IMG/VR virus record: IMGVR_UViG_3300042339_000752
Location: 1 to 32,979 of that record
Strand: one strand, 5' to 3'
Length of the DNA: 32,979 nucleotides
From: a virus
Below are positions 23,101 to 30,535 of this stretch, in pieces (the stretch's first letter is position 1; every line of letters starts with the position of its first letter). Position numbers and translations under genes: made by a program. A model generated the notes under the pieces. The model saw only the letters and a list, made by a program, of their open reading frames with translations, had not been told where the DNA came from and did not search any database.

Positions 23101-26100
23101 ATGCGCCAGTTACGTTATCGCTTAGGGAAAGGGTGATCAGGCCACGGAATCCATTAGGGCTAATCTTATAAGCGTCATACGAACCAGCAGCTTCTTCGCC
23201 AAGATCTACACCACTAGCTGCCGCCGCTTTTGCATCACTTGCCGTTATGCTTGGAACAAAAAGGATATCTACCTTTGCGTTCTTTGGCAGAACGCGAGAT
23301 ACAACTTCGCCCATCTGGAAGGCGTAGTAGAGCTGCGTTACATCGTAGTTGTTTTGCTTCAGTAATGAACGAAGGCGGCTGGCAACAACTTTGCCTTGCG
23401 CCCCGCGAGCAGCAATCTTGTCGAGCCTGTCTTGAATGACGGCGTCGTAATCTATTTCTGGCTTAGATACCTCTTCGCTCTCAGCGGTCTTGTCCTTGTC
23501 CAGCGGGGTATCGCGAACAACGTCGCTGGCCTTCTTGCGTGGAGCACGGACAGTTTCGCGACGGCCAGAGTAACGCTTAGTGTTGAGTTGGCTGATGAGC
23601 TCTGGGCCAATATCCTCAGCCCCCATGTCCTTGTCTTTGGACATGCGCTTGATCTCAGCAAGATCTGTGTCGTCGATCAGACCTTCTTTATGAACCTTGT
23701 CGGCGTAGCTAACAACGCCGCTGCGGTCATCGTTAAGGATCTTGTTTCCGATATTTTCGACGTGCTTTTCAACCTTGCCGCCATCATCTTGAGCAGGCTT
23801 CTTCGGCGCAGGTTTTTGCTCAGCTTCGGCTGGTGCTGCTTCTTCGGCAGGGGCTTCTTCCGTAGGAGCTGTTTCCTCAGCAGGTGCGGTCTGGACTTCC
23901 GGTGCCTGCAGTCGAGGCGTGGCAGGAGGACCACTGATTTCGTTCGGACCTTCTACATTGCCCTCTACGTTTGGCGCACGCTCTTGCTGCGGATTGGCCT
24001 GCGCGTTCTGCACCTGTTGTTCCACCGGCAACTGGTCGGTGTTTGCCTCAAAGCCTGTCATGCGGGTAGGCGAGATCGTGGTAGGCAGTCCTGCGTCCTG
24101 TGTAGGCACCATAGCTCGCGTGCTGGTGCGGTCTACTGACTGACGTGGGTTCAGGTTGGTACCTGTACCATTGCGTGGCTTGCGCAGATCTCCAGCAAGC
24201 TCTTGCGACATGCGCGGTGTGCCACGAACGACGCGATCAAACATTGCAGTTGGATCAACATCCTCTGAGATGATGACAGGAGTACCGTTGCCATCAACTT
24301 CTGTTGGTGACTCGTACTGAATGCGAACCTTGCCGCCTTCTGCGCCGACAATGGTTGCAGCAATACCGCCAAGATCTTCGCCGTAGACGGCTGGGTTGAG
24401 GAAGAACTGGTTCTCTGGCTCCGGAGCACCTGCACGCAAATCTTCGCGCTGTGAGCGCTGCCCTGTGGCAGTGTCAAACCGGCGTTGACGCACGTCAGCC
24501 AAGCGGAAAGCTTGTTGAGCTTCACGTTCGCGCTGAGCCTCATTGGTCACATCTTCCTGTGACAGGATTACGCTGCCTTCACCGCCGCGTTCTGGGCGTG
24601 CGAAGAGAGTTCCGCTCTGAGCGGTAGGCTGGTAATTGCTGACGGCGTTACGCAGGCCGCTTACGAACTGCTTGCCAGAGCTGGCTGACTGCAAGGTCTG
24701 TGAGATTGCAGAAAGGGTTGGGCTTTCAGCAATGACGGCTGGGCTAATCTTCGCAAGCTCGTCTGCAATCATCTGCTTCGAAGTGCTGACAGAGTTAGTG
24801 CCGCCAAACATTCCAGAGATACGGCGAACGGCTTCAGGCTCGACTCGAGATACCTCTTCCTGATTAAGGATGCGAGCAACCTGCTCGACTTTGGTCACGT
24901 CGCTTACCGGCTGAGACATGATGTCGGCGATGCGCGGGTTCGACTCGTTGTTACGAGCAATATCAAGGATCTGCTCTGGCGTGTAGTTCATGCCGCCAGC
25001 GGAGACGTTGTCCATACCGCGAAGTGCTACGGCATTCTGGTCTTCAATGAGACCGCCGCCTTCACGAGGTGGTGTTGCTTCGCCTCTAGCGGAAAGTGCT
25101 GAGACCAGCTCTTCATCTTCCATTGGTCGCGGCTGGTCGTCAGGAGCATTTCCTGTCAGTCGATTTACAACTGAGCCACCTGCACCAAGTCCACCGCCCA
25201 GAGCACCGCCAACAATAAAGCCTTCACCCGCCGCCTTAGCAACGCCATCCAGCGCACCGACGTCACTACCGACTGCCTTCATTGAAAGGTTCTGAACAAG
25301 CTGCTCGTTGGCTGATGCCGGAGCCTCGCTGATACCTTCCGCCAAAAGACCAGAACCTGCTTCTTTTGCGATTCCTCGACGGGTTCCACCGGTAAGAAGT
25401 CGGGCCTCAAATACCGCTGCAGGTAATGTCATCAAAGCTTCGACCGCGCCTACGGTAACGGCGGCGACTCTGCCCATCTCGTTAGCTGCTGCAATTTTAG
25501 CAGCCTCAAAGTTGCCTCCATTTTCGTTAAGCAGCTCCTTACCAAGCTTGCTGTTTGCAAAAGCTTCGGGATCTTTATCGATCTGCTGAATGACTTGGGC
25601 AGTTGTGTCAGACCCTGTAACAAGACCAGCCTGCGTTCCGCTCAAGCCCATGTTTGCAGCAGCGGCAATAGCCCGTTCGCCTACTACCTTGGCGGAGGTA
25701 CTAGCAGCGGCTCCAGACCCTGCGGTTAGAAAGCGAGCTAGGCGTGGAGTGCTAGACAGGATCTTTGCACCAATGGCAGCGGTTCCAGCAACAGGAGCCG
25801 CCGCGCCAACAGCGCTAGCAATGACTGCGGTTGCGGCTAGCTCTGGAGTCGATTCCGCGAGCGCCAGTGCCGTTGCGTAGGCTCGTTGACCGAAGCTCAT
25901 GTCCTCGCCCAATGGACCCTTCTCGCGAGCTTCACGACCGTAGTCGGTCATCTCAGCGCCAGAGATCTGCTGTCTGCGGCGTGCCTGCTCCTGAAGGCGG
26001 GGATTGCCGGTCGCGTAACCAATTGCCTTGTCGAAGTTGGCTGCGCCAGAAGACACAGCACTACCGACGTCGCCAAGAAAGCCTTCGTTCTGACCGCCAG

Positions 26101-26401
26101 CAGCTTTCGCAAGTAGCCGGTCTCTGTTCATTCCTAAGATGCGCAACTGTCCGTCGCGAGTGCCTTGGATACCAGTCTGTTTAGTTACTCGAAGGCCATC
26201 TTGATCTGTTGGAAGAGACTTCAGTAAGTTGATCTTCTGATCAATCTGGGCAACTTCTTGGTTCACCAGATTAGAAAGATTGCTAGTACCTGATGGACGT
26301 TGAGTACCCTGCTGACCAGACGATGAGCTTCGAGTGGTGGTTTTACCTAAATCCTCCCAGCGCGTGGGTGCAAATCGTAGTCTATTATTATCTTCAGACA
26401 T
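17123..26401 (-). CDS. Giant polyvalent virion protein (3,092 aa)
   Basis: One open frame of 9.3 kb, last gene of the late operon. In order: Gly/Ala-rich hydrophobic segments about 180-230 and 390-415, as in ejected internal virion proteins; a disordered Pro/Glu/Ala linker about 840-880; a zincin metallopeptidase with H1107-E-A-F-H1111 and a likely later ligand in SRFEAQAVAF; a conserved phage domain about 1270-1700 (GPKIGNGFFANLYGHFDQLT, unnamed by me); a GNAT-like domain about 1830-1965 (GGRKLDAFDTVLPSIYSVSG); a ParB-like domain with H2094-EGRHRMAAFKDAG; and a C-terminal LPD38-like region with FYAFFNASVQGTARL near 2745 and a hydrophobic helix near 2775. Large polyvalent proteins of this kind are thought to enter the cell with the DNA and carry several anti-host activities. 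YSGR boxes separate the domains. Confidence 0.88.
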   Translation of the reverse strand: MSEDNNRLRFAPTRWEDLGKTTTRSSSSGQQGTQRPSGTSNLSNLVNQEVAQIDQKINLLKSLPTDQDGLRVTKQTGIQGTRDGQLRILGMNRDRLLAKAAGGQNEGFLGDVGSAVSSGAANFDKAIGYATGNPRLQEQARRRQQISGAEMTDYGREAREKGPLGEDMSFGQRAYATALALAESTPELAATAVIASAVGAAAPVAGTAAIGAKILSSTPRLARFLTAGSGAAASTSAKVVGERAIAAAANMGLSGTQAGLVTGSDTTAQVIQQIDKDPEAFANSKLGKELLNENGGNFEAAKIAAANEMGRVAAVTVGAVEALMTLPAAVFEARLLTGGTRRGIAKEAGSGLLAEGISEAPASANEQLVQNLSMKAVGSDVGALDGVAKAAGEGFIVGGALGGGLGAGGSVVNRLTGNAPDDQPRPMEDEELVSALSARGEATPPREGGGLIEDQNAVALRGMDNVSAGGMNYTPEQILDIARNNESNPRIADIMSQPVSDVTKVEQVARILNQEEVSRVEPEAVRRISGMFGGTNSVSTSKQMIADELAKISPAVIAESPTLSAISQTLQSASSGKQFVSGLRNAVSNYQPTAQSGTLFARPERGGEGSVILSQEDVTNEAQREREAQQAFRLADVRQRRFDTATGQRSQREDLRAGAPEPENQFFLNPAVYGEDLGGIAATIVGAEGGKVRIQYESPTEVDGNGTPVIISEDVDPTAMFDRVVRGTPRMSQELAGDLRKPRNGTGTNLNPRQSVDRTSTRAMVPTQDAGLPTTISPTRMTGFEANTDQLPVEQQVQNAQANPQQERAPNVEGNVEGPNEISGPPATPRLQAPEVQTAPAEETAPTEEAPAEEAAPAEAEQKPAPKKPAQDDGGKVEKHVENIGNKILNDDRSGVVSYADKVHKEGLIDDTDLAEIKRMSKDKDMGAEDIGPELISQLNTKRYSGRRETVRAPRKKASDVVRDTPLDKDKTAESEEVSKPEIDYDAVIQDRLDKIAARGAQGKVVASRLRSLLKQNNYDVTQLYYAFQMGEVVSRVLPKNAKVDILFVPSITASDAKAAAASGVDLGEEAAGSYDAYKISPNGFRGLITLSLSDNVTGASRENAAHEAFHVIQDMLRAYDPEAFKLLNNSFRDDMRIDDLDPSILRKLKTLTTDGEGSVYDGLIASLGDTPLSRFEAQAVAFGALVDAKDRGVDMKGLKASFIRVVDFISDMLRGFRNIFRINGVESVAEIFEGYRTGKAQEDMIEAAPLRDDEQQIQYSGRVPKNPAVTSSLEHNFNILQNKSFRKGRDLKMFIQERVKSSLDESGINAEDYEAIETFKYLTKMAVKDAEYALQENANAIGWYDEKVSKALAVLSLVHPEIATDRQSKFAFIWALAVSSNGLKVNPNFEIAEKAYRIYKETGAMPTDIGIGTAADAIDGHMKLFNVMMKKLGFDELERLMTTKATVKEIESETGISVSGEGKAETVFGAAILGPKIGNGFFANLYGHFDQLTMDRWLMRTWGRWTGTLVSIKEQNVEKGRDVLSRLVAALSNEQRSELGSIIGLNVDNADADTIAVAIQKSSIKPANRTKISDIGRGNTAGLEDIVGKQKGRFEQVGLGDEIRKKGNGLAGYLDGQKEAPAGANERKYIRSVFQNTLTTLKKKYPKLTTADLQALLWYPEKRLYEAAKTDEVNEGYDDDNAPDYANAAILVAKNAGVSDEQIRQANEAVDARLRSNVSSAGAGRGGAGVSEQYSGRTGRTDQDLATKLRSRFEGTPRVEEGSSTEGNVGRRSGGVLANSVTGRVPVAATYSHSTSVKDLFNENGFDTPDFHELTRGKAAGKLYTRLINDSKQDNRFGASVYVYPENEYQDMRLFVTKDGMSGFALKGDDIVSAFKSPKSADRGVAFSMIRMAVALGGRKLDAFDTVLPSIYSVSGFKAVSRMRWNDEFKPDDWNKETFKAFNGGEPDVVFMAYDQNREGLYSPDEGEYTDSYDQAVAAQGGDVQYSGRTSRAVYTPERTEKIIKAMSDGTNESKGWMTFMSPDEFLGLTLSKAGRDILATMDPTKTRARPLNIEELRQVSEPLFLTVREAGEISEVQRQLGVTSLPWQVMGHEGRHRMAAFKDAGIEQLPVVLMRQNGAAKLEDIANISLAPQRGGRSDQYNSGDTSIDVGEATPINNQNADRIRDMMTGEGIRFSGVRRPANLNIGGNASGPQALRPAYSFRSDNYNFGGEAPNKLDEVIYNLQDKLIDVKRIQKNIKDAGGRISETTDVYRAEELFHGRAAKRAKDFVQRELNPLLEEMKTKGVALEVLDKFLHARHAKERNSQIRKINPDMQDKGSGMSDAQADSYLAGLPNARRKQLEKLADRVDAITQSTQQMMVKYGLETQETIDNWNKTYKFYVPLQREGFEEGGSGSSGQGMSVGGSSSRRALGSELGVVDILANVAMQRERVISRGERNRVGNALTALALQNPNDSFWFVIDPKGADAAKAKKKLIDFGMDPADAENVMGAPMQRYIDQNTGRLVERPNSLFMNQPNVMATRINGEDKFVVFNNRNPRSKRMATALKNIDAFQMGAFVSGLAKFTRYFASINTQYNPAFGLYNLMRDLGGASINLSSTAIAGKQRQVIGNALPAAWGMYQDLRAERSGDAATTNWAALADEFELEGGKTGFRDLFATSQDRANAIEIELTGGSKLRQAATKVGGPVFDWLSDFNEAIENGVRLSAYKTAKEAGLSKAEAASIAKNLTVNFNRKGVVGAQAGAFYAFFNASVQGTARLAETLNGPAGKKIIAGGLLLGVAQSVALAAAGIDDEIPEWLKDKNLVIPLGGKKYVAIPMPLGLHVIPSLGRRSVEFFMSGGEKTPEQIIGLMGMMADSFNPIGNAGLSFQTLAPTVLDPLAALGENVDFAGREIARKDFNSLDPTAGYERNKEGVSAVGDYVARAIDSISGGNGYTAGALSPTGDQVDYLIGQLTGGVGRLALNTMATAQSAVTGEDLPNYKIPVVGRMIGDANEASAISGRFYDGIKEMNGHKKNVEGMEEDGKDTTSYFEDYPEAEFFDAAQDYERDISKLRKEKKQLKEDGASQQEIDYVTEEMQMLMVEFNQQIADYKKR
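19862..23575 (-). repeat. YSGR boxes between domains of the giant protein
   Basis: RYSGRR (Y944), QYSGRV (Y1260), QYSGRT (Y1735), QYSGRT (Y1987) and the variant RFSGVR (F2177), at nucleotides near 23572, 22624, 21199, 20443 and 19873. Each is preceded by an acidic or polar stretch and starts a new domain. Codons differ between copies, so the protein sequence, not the DNA, is being kept. Confidence 0.85.
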
Positions 26402-26437
26402 CTCTAGCTTTCTGCAACTTACGCAAAGGAAATTATT

Positions 26438-27622
26438 TTACGAGCCTATACGGCCCATGTATTTAAAAACTGTGTCGGCTGTGATGTTTGGATCACCATT
26501 TTCCAGAGCATCCAATCTCCTCTGCGCCGCTTCCTTTATATCTTTCGCGCTAAGCGTTTTTGTCACCAAGGGCTTAGGATCTTTAATAATTTTATCAAGT
26601 CGAGCCGCTTCATGACCTAGAATTTTGTAATACTTGTCTTCTTCTGTAGCTTGATACATCTGAACCATTCGACCCCTTAACATAGGGTCGTTGTTAATTC
26701 CTCTGAACACATTAGCTGCAACCGCACCAGACTCGAAGAGAGTTTCGGGTTTGACGAAACCGGTAAAGGTTTTATTTTTCCCAGTCCTCGCATCTGGTCC
26801 GCTCAGTGTTACCGCAATCATCTGTCTTGTTTTTCCATCGGCTCCTTTTTGAGGAACCGCTTGAAAGTTTGTAGCTTTTGTTTTTGAAGGATTAAAGCCC
26901 TGCGCTTTAACTGTCGCATTAACAACCTCCGTGTCCCTTGCAAATCTCAACGCAACACCAAGTTTCTGGCCGCTTTTCATCCAGTCGCCAAAAGGGTTTT
27001 GCATAATCTCTTCAAGAACAGGTGAGTCGTATGCTTTTGAAGCCATTTTAATTAGCGCTGATGCAGCAATTTTATCTCCCATAAGAGAGCGCATGTTTTC
27101 TGGAGTTGGGTCTCTGCCACTAGTGCCAATGAATTTAAATACATTTTTAATCGCGTTATTTGCTATTCTTTCTTCTCGCTCGTCTCTATAAATTTGCGAT
27201 CTTAGACCAAGCTCACCCCTGCTCGTGATGGCGTTCATCCGCTGGCTTGCAGCGTTAGTTTGCTGAACGGCCAAGCCTCCTAAAGCTACCTTTTTGTCCG
27301 TATCAATTATGTCTTGGCGGTTGTCAGCAAGAATTCCTGCGTCCCTAGCTTCTGCTTCAGTCTTGTTTACAGTACCTAATAGCTGGCGACCACGAAGTGC
27401 CACGCGGTCTGGCGTCATATCTTCGTCATATACACCCTGCTTACGCACATCGTCTTTAATCATGAGCTTGAGTTGTTCTTGTGCCTGACGCTGTGTTTCA
27501 AGCTTCATGGATTTTTCGAACGAACGATCCTCATCCAGACGCGCCTCATCGCGATATGACTTAATGATCCCAAGGCCTTGACCAAGGGCATTAGAAAATG
27601 ACTGTGCTGGATCGATTGCCAT
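26438..27622 (-). CDS. Probable internal virion protein (394 aa)
   Basis: ATG 27622 has TAAGG upstream. The product is helical and charged, with a likely coiled coil over residues about 20-60 (EARLDEDRSFEKSMKLETQR, QAQEQLKLMIKDDVRKQGVY). Its middle and C-terminal parts resemble the long alpha-helical internal or ejection proteins of podoviruses (AAQRRLDALENGDPNITADT at the end). It lies between small Ala/Gly-rich proteins and the giant protein, in the place of T7 gp15/gp16-like genes. The DNA is visibly more AT-rich than its neighbours (spot counts 42-48% GC against about 60%). Confidence 0.6.
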   Translation of the reverse strand: MAIDPAQSFSNALGQGLGIIKSYRDEARLDEDRSFEKSMKLETQRQAQEQLKLMIKDDVRKQGVYDEDMTPDRVALRGRQLLGTVNKTEAEARDAGILADNRQDIIDTDKKVALGGLAVQQTNAASQRMNAITSRGELGLRSQIYRDEREERIANNAIKNVFKFIGTSGRDPTPENMRSLMGDKIAASALIKMASKAYDSPVLEEIMQNPFGDWMKSGQKLGVALRFARDTEVVNATVKAQGFNPSKTKATNFQAVPQKGADGKTRQMIAVTLSGPDARTGKNKTFTGFVKPETLFESGAVAANVFRGINNDPMLRGRMVQMYQATEEDKYYKILGHEAARLDKIIKDPKPLVTKTLSAKDIKEAAQRRLDALENGDPNITADTVFKYMGRIGS

Positions 27623-27633
27623 AACTAAAAGCC

Positions 27634-28287
27634 TTAAAAGATATCAAACAGGGAGTCGAGAAGAAGTGCTGCGCCTGCACCAATAAGAAGAGGTGTTGCG
27701 ATTGCGCCAATACCAGCTAGTGCGCCGGTTGATGCTCCGCCAGCAACAGCGCTAGTACCTGCGGTTGTTGCTGCGGTAGTGCCTGCAGCAATGCCTGATG
27801 TTGGCGCTGTAATTGCACCAAGAGTTCCGGCAAGTTCACCAGCAGCGGGAACGGCGGCTTCTAGAGCAACTGTGGGAACGGCTGTCGACGTAGCTTCTGC
27901 CAGCAGTAATTCGGGTGCGGTTGAAGCTAATGAATTTATTCCTGTTCCGGTAATTTCGGATACTGGTATCGGAACTGATCCAAGCTGCGTACCTACACTT
28001 GTTGCGAGATCAGCAGGCGCAGACAAAACAGCTACTGGAGGCGCAGCCGTAGTTGCTGCCCCAGTGCCTGCCTTGGCTGCAGCAGCCTTCGCCGCCATGT
28101 AGTTGTTCACACCAATGGAACCACCAAGGCCTGCGCCAGTAGCTACCATGCTTGAGCGCTGTGCAGCACGAGCTGCATTAAGCTGCTGCTGTGCGGCATT
28201 ACGATTTGCTTCGAGACCCGCGCTCTGCTGGAAACCAACAGACGCTTGACCAAGAGTGTTACGGCCTACGCCAATAAGACCAGCCAT
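27634..28287 (-). CDS. Ala/Gly/Thr-rich virion protein with C-terminal hydrophobic helix (217 aa)
   Basis: ATG 28287 has a strong GGAGG six nt upstream and shares bases with the previous stop (TAATG). Residues about 1-50 are a Gln/Ala helix (NRNAAQQQLNAARAAQRSSM). A low-complexity Ala/Thr/Val/Pro stretch follows. The end (GALAGIGAIATPLLIGAGAA and LLLDSLFDIF) could insert into a membrane. This fits a small ejected internal virion protein. No homolog recognised with certainty. Confidence 0.6.
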   Translation of the reverse strand: MAGLIGVGRNTLGQASVGFQQSAGLEANRNAAQQQLNAARAAQRSSMVATGAGLGGSIGVNNYMAAKAAAAKAGTGAATTAAPPVAVLSAPADLATSVGTQLGSVPIPVSEITGTGINSLASTAPELLLAEATSTAVPTVALEAAVPAAGELAGTLGAITAPTSGIAAGTTAATTAGTSAVAGGASTGALAGIGAIATPLLIGAGAALLLDSLFDIF

Positions 28288-29021
28288 TATCGACCTCCTG
28301 CTGCGGTTTGCCCTGAGCCAGACATAAGTGAAAGAGCACGCTCTTCATCTGCCATACGGGCTTGGTTCATTGCGGCAACTCGACCGCCAGTAATATCGTT
28401 CGAGCTTCCGATTGATGGCCCGTTGTACTGAAGACCAAAGCGTCCCATTGCTCGCTCCTGCTGGCCCTGCATGTTGGTGCCTGCGTTCATCACTGACTGG
28501 TTTGCTCGAGCGACGTCGAAGCCTAGATCCTTGGTGTTGCGACCATCGACTTGACCAACAAGAAAGTTTTCGACGGGAGCAAAGCGGTTCAGATAATCCT
28601 GATACTGAGCTCGCGTAACGGCAGCGCTTAGGTTTGACGCTCCCTTCTTCTTGTCCATTAAGTAGTTTGCTGGGTCGATGTTTCCGTATGCGCTGCTTGT
28701 CGGGTTATAGCTTACGTTCCCTCCATACAATCCACCGCCAGCGCCGGTAGTGATTGTGTTTGGATTAGCTTCAGTAAAATTAGAAGTAGGGAAGTAATCT
28801 CCACCACCAAAAAGTCCGCCACGAAAGTTCTGCGGCACGATTGACTGGCCCGAAGGCGCAGTGTCCATGATGGCTGGAGCATCAAAAGCCGACTGTGGTG
28901 TTGCGCCCATAGGAGCTACCGACTTTGACATAGTGTCGTATTCGGTGAATGCGTTTCTAAACTCTGGCGTAATGTCGGCGTCACCGCCCAACACGAATGC
29001 GAGGTTGTCAAAAAAGCTCAT
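28287..29021 (-). CDS. Internal virion protein candidate, related to its upstream neighbour (244 aa)
   Basis: The N-terminal about 120 residues are Gly/Asn/Ser/Tyr-rich (FRGGLFGGGDYFPTSNF, GAGGGLYGGNVSYNPTSSAY). The C-terminal part (YQDYLNRFAPVENFLVGQV, QQERAMGRFGLQYNGPSIGS, RVAAMNQARMADEERAL) aligns by eye with the 206-residue product encoded just upstream: Y-x4-FAP-x-E, a QV anchor, then R/Q-M-x2-x-G-x5-S-G and a helix of Ala, Asn, Gln and Arg. The two look like diverged tandem duplicates. Start ATG 29021 has GGCGGA upstream. Confidence 0.6.
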   Translation of the reverse strand: MSFFDNLAFVLGGDADITPEFRNAFTEYDTMSKSVAPMGATPQSAFDAPAIMDTAPSGQSIVPQNFRGGLFGGGDYFPTSNFTEANPNTITTGAGGGLYGGNVSYNPTSSAYGNIDPANYLMDKKKGASNLSAAVTRAQYQDYLNRFAPVENFLVGQVDGRNTKDLGFDVARANQSVMNAGTNMQGQQERAMGRFGLQYNGPSIGSSNDITGGRVAAMNQARMADEERALSLMSGSGQTAAGGR

Positions 29022-29024
29022 CTG

Positions 29025-29645
29025 TTATCCGCCTGTTGAATTTGTGACGCCGCTGAATGTCGGCTGCGGCGTTTGTGGTTTTTTCAGCTTGCTGTCGACA
29101 AATGGTGTAGCGGCATAACCAAGACCAGCCGACACACCAGAGCGGACTGCACTGCTCTTGTCGAAGGCGCTTGCTGCTGCGGCATTAGCTCTTTCCTGCG
29201 ACTGACGAGCAATGCCAGCCATGCCTTCGATTGCATCAGATGCTTGACCCTGACCAATCGCCATCACGCCACGCAGGCCTTGATAGAAACGATCTGTGTT
29301 GGCGACCTTTGCGCCAGATACGCCAAGACCCTGCCCAACTGCTTGAGCACGCCGCAGAGCTGCACTATTTTCTTGGAATGCGCCAGAGGATGGATCGACG
29401 CCCTGCTGGAACATCTGATCGGAGAGCTTGTCTTGACCGGTCTGGAACTCTCTCTGGAACTGCGCAGCAGCAATGCCGCCAGCGTTCTCATAGTTCGACT
29501 GATCGCGAACGTCGAAGACCTGTTGAATATACTGGTCCTCGAGCGGAGCAAAGACTTCCTTATACCGATTGAAACGCTGCGCAGCGATTTCGGCAAGAGC
29601 TCTTTGCTCTTCGGTTTCGTCTAGTTTCTTTGGACCCTTACCCAT
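29025..29645 (-). CDS. Internal virion protein candidate (206 aa)
   Basis: ATG 29645 overlaps the preceding stop (TAATG). The basic start MGKGPKKLDETEEQRALAEI leads to RYKEVFAPLEDQYIQQVFDV, then KLSDQMFQQGVDPSSGAFQE and ALRRAQAVGQGLG, and finally an Ala/Gly-rich helix-loop (SAVRSGVSAGLGYAATPFVD). This layout is common among small proteins between tail and internal-core genes in podovirus-like late operons. The shared FAP-E block with the next gene suggests duplication. Confidence 0.6.
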   Translation of the reverse strand: MGKGPKKLDETEEQRALAEIAAQRFNRYKEVFAPLEDQYIQQVFDVRDQSNYENAGGIAAAQFQREFQTGQDKLSDQMFQQGVDPSSGAFQENSAALRRAQAVGQGLGVSGAKVANTDRFYQGLRGVMAIGQGQASDAIEGMAGIARQSQERANAAAASAFDKSSAVRSGVSAGLGYAATPFVDSKLKKPQTPQPTFSGVTNSTGG

Positions 29646-30043
29646 TACAGTTTCTTCCTATACGTCGTGCAGACATTCTGGTAACCATGTTTTTCGGCTA
29701 CTCTCTTGAATCCCGCACGCGGGGAAGAGAATTCGATATAGCCTGATTCCGCAGCTTTTGCTAGCTCTTCTAGCTCATGCTGGTGCAGGTCTATTGCATT
29801 ACCCGTTTTACTGTACGCAACGTCAACAACAAGTACGGTACGGTCCAGATACGGATGTTTGTATTGGCTCAATACAACAAAACTCTCACTATCAAAAGAA
29901 TGCATAAACAAAAATGCTTTTCCTGCCAAGAGCGCGTTATAAATATCGTCCGGCGTCCACTCAGCATCCGTCTTTTCCGCCACCTCGAGCAGAGCTGTGA
30001 GAATGAATTCTCTGCATTCGCGGACGTCTATGCTGTTCATCAT
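29645..30043 (-). CDS. GNAT-like protein in the virion gene block (132 aa)
   Basis: ATG 30043 overlaps the preceding TGA. The order of elements fits a small acetyltransferase fold: helix (CREFILTALLEVAEKTDAEW), strands (KAFLFMHSFDSESFVVLSQY, RTVLVVDVAYSKTG), helix (HQHELEELAKAAESG), and the characteristic end strand-helix IEFSSPRAGFKRVAEKHGYQ. T7 gp13, in the same place of its late operon, has a similar size and fold type, so this may be a virion-assembly protein rather than an enzyme. Acetyl-CoA binding is not proven. Confidence 0.6.
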   Translation of the reverse strand: MMNSIDVRECREFILTALLEVAEKTDAEWTPDDIYNALLAGKAFLFMHSFDSESFVVLSQYKHPYLDRTVLVVDVAYSKTGNAIDLHQHELEELAKAAESGYIEFSSPRAGFKRVAEKHGYQNVCTTYRKKL

Positions 30044-30195
30044 TTCTTGGGGTACTTGGCTTTCACTGCCATGACCTGCTCACGCATTTTGTCGAGAGCT
30101 TCCCCGCCCTTCCACAATGCATCGAGCTGCTCAGCAATGGGTGGGTACTCGCGGCCACGAAGTGCGCTGTAATTCTGTTTAATTTTGTACTTCAC
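30040..30195 (-). CDS. Short phage protein with YPPIAEQLDALWKGG motif (51 aa)
   Basis: GTG 30195 starts inside the end of the previous gene (17-nt overlap) and the TGA at 30040-30042 overlaps the next ATG. The motif EYPPIAEQLDALWKGGEALD, then VMAVKAKYPKK, is one I recognise from short proteins found after tail-fibre genes in many phages. Its exact role is unknown; a tail-related role follows from position. Confidence 0.7.
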   Translation of the reverse strand: MKYKIKQNYSALRGREYPPIAEQLDALWKGGEALDKMREQVMAVKAKYPKK

Positions 30196-30535
30196 ACGGC
30201 ACCTCTACTTCCGTCATCAAGTAGCGCAGATTGTCTAGCAAGACGTGAACCGTTTGCGGCATATCTACTTCTATTTCGAATACACCATCATTGACTAGGA
30301 CTTCAACACCCTCAATCGTAAGGGTAGTGCCGACAGGAATATTCTCAATCTTATTGGTTGAGATTTGCACGGGAAACGAATGGCGGCGTTCAATGCGCTT
30401 GTGCTTAATGTCGTACCAAATTGCATTAGGGTCTGCATCGAAGTCAGAATAGACTGTTGTCACATCTTCAGCGTCAATCTGCAGATCTGCTTTCCACAGG
30501 CAGCGACCGCTTTCATTGAAGGCGTAAGTTTTCAT
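30179..30535 (-). CDS. Small beta-rich protein after the tail fibre (118 aa)
   Basis: ATG 30535 overlaps the fibre stop (ATGA). The sequence is strand-rich and acidic (MKTYAFNESGRCLWKADLQI, TTLTIEGVEVLVNDGVFEIE). Position directly after the fibre gene is typical for a fibre chaperone or accessory, but no family is recognised. Function unknown. Confidence 0.6.
   Translation of the reverse strand: MKTYAFNESGRCLWKADLQIDAEDVTTVYSDFDADPNAIWYDIKHKRIERRHSFPVQISTNKIENIPVGTTLTIEGVEVLVNDGVFEIEVDMPQTVHVLLDNLRYLMTEVEVPCEVQN

Noticed and set aside
23396-24139. Open frame opposite the linker of the giant protein
   Set aside because: Shadow of Pro/Glu/Ala-rich coding DNA; Cys- and Arg-rich product without motif.
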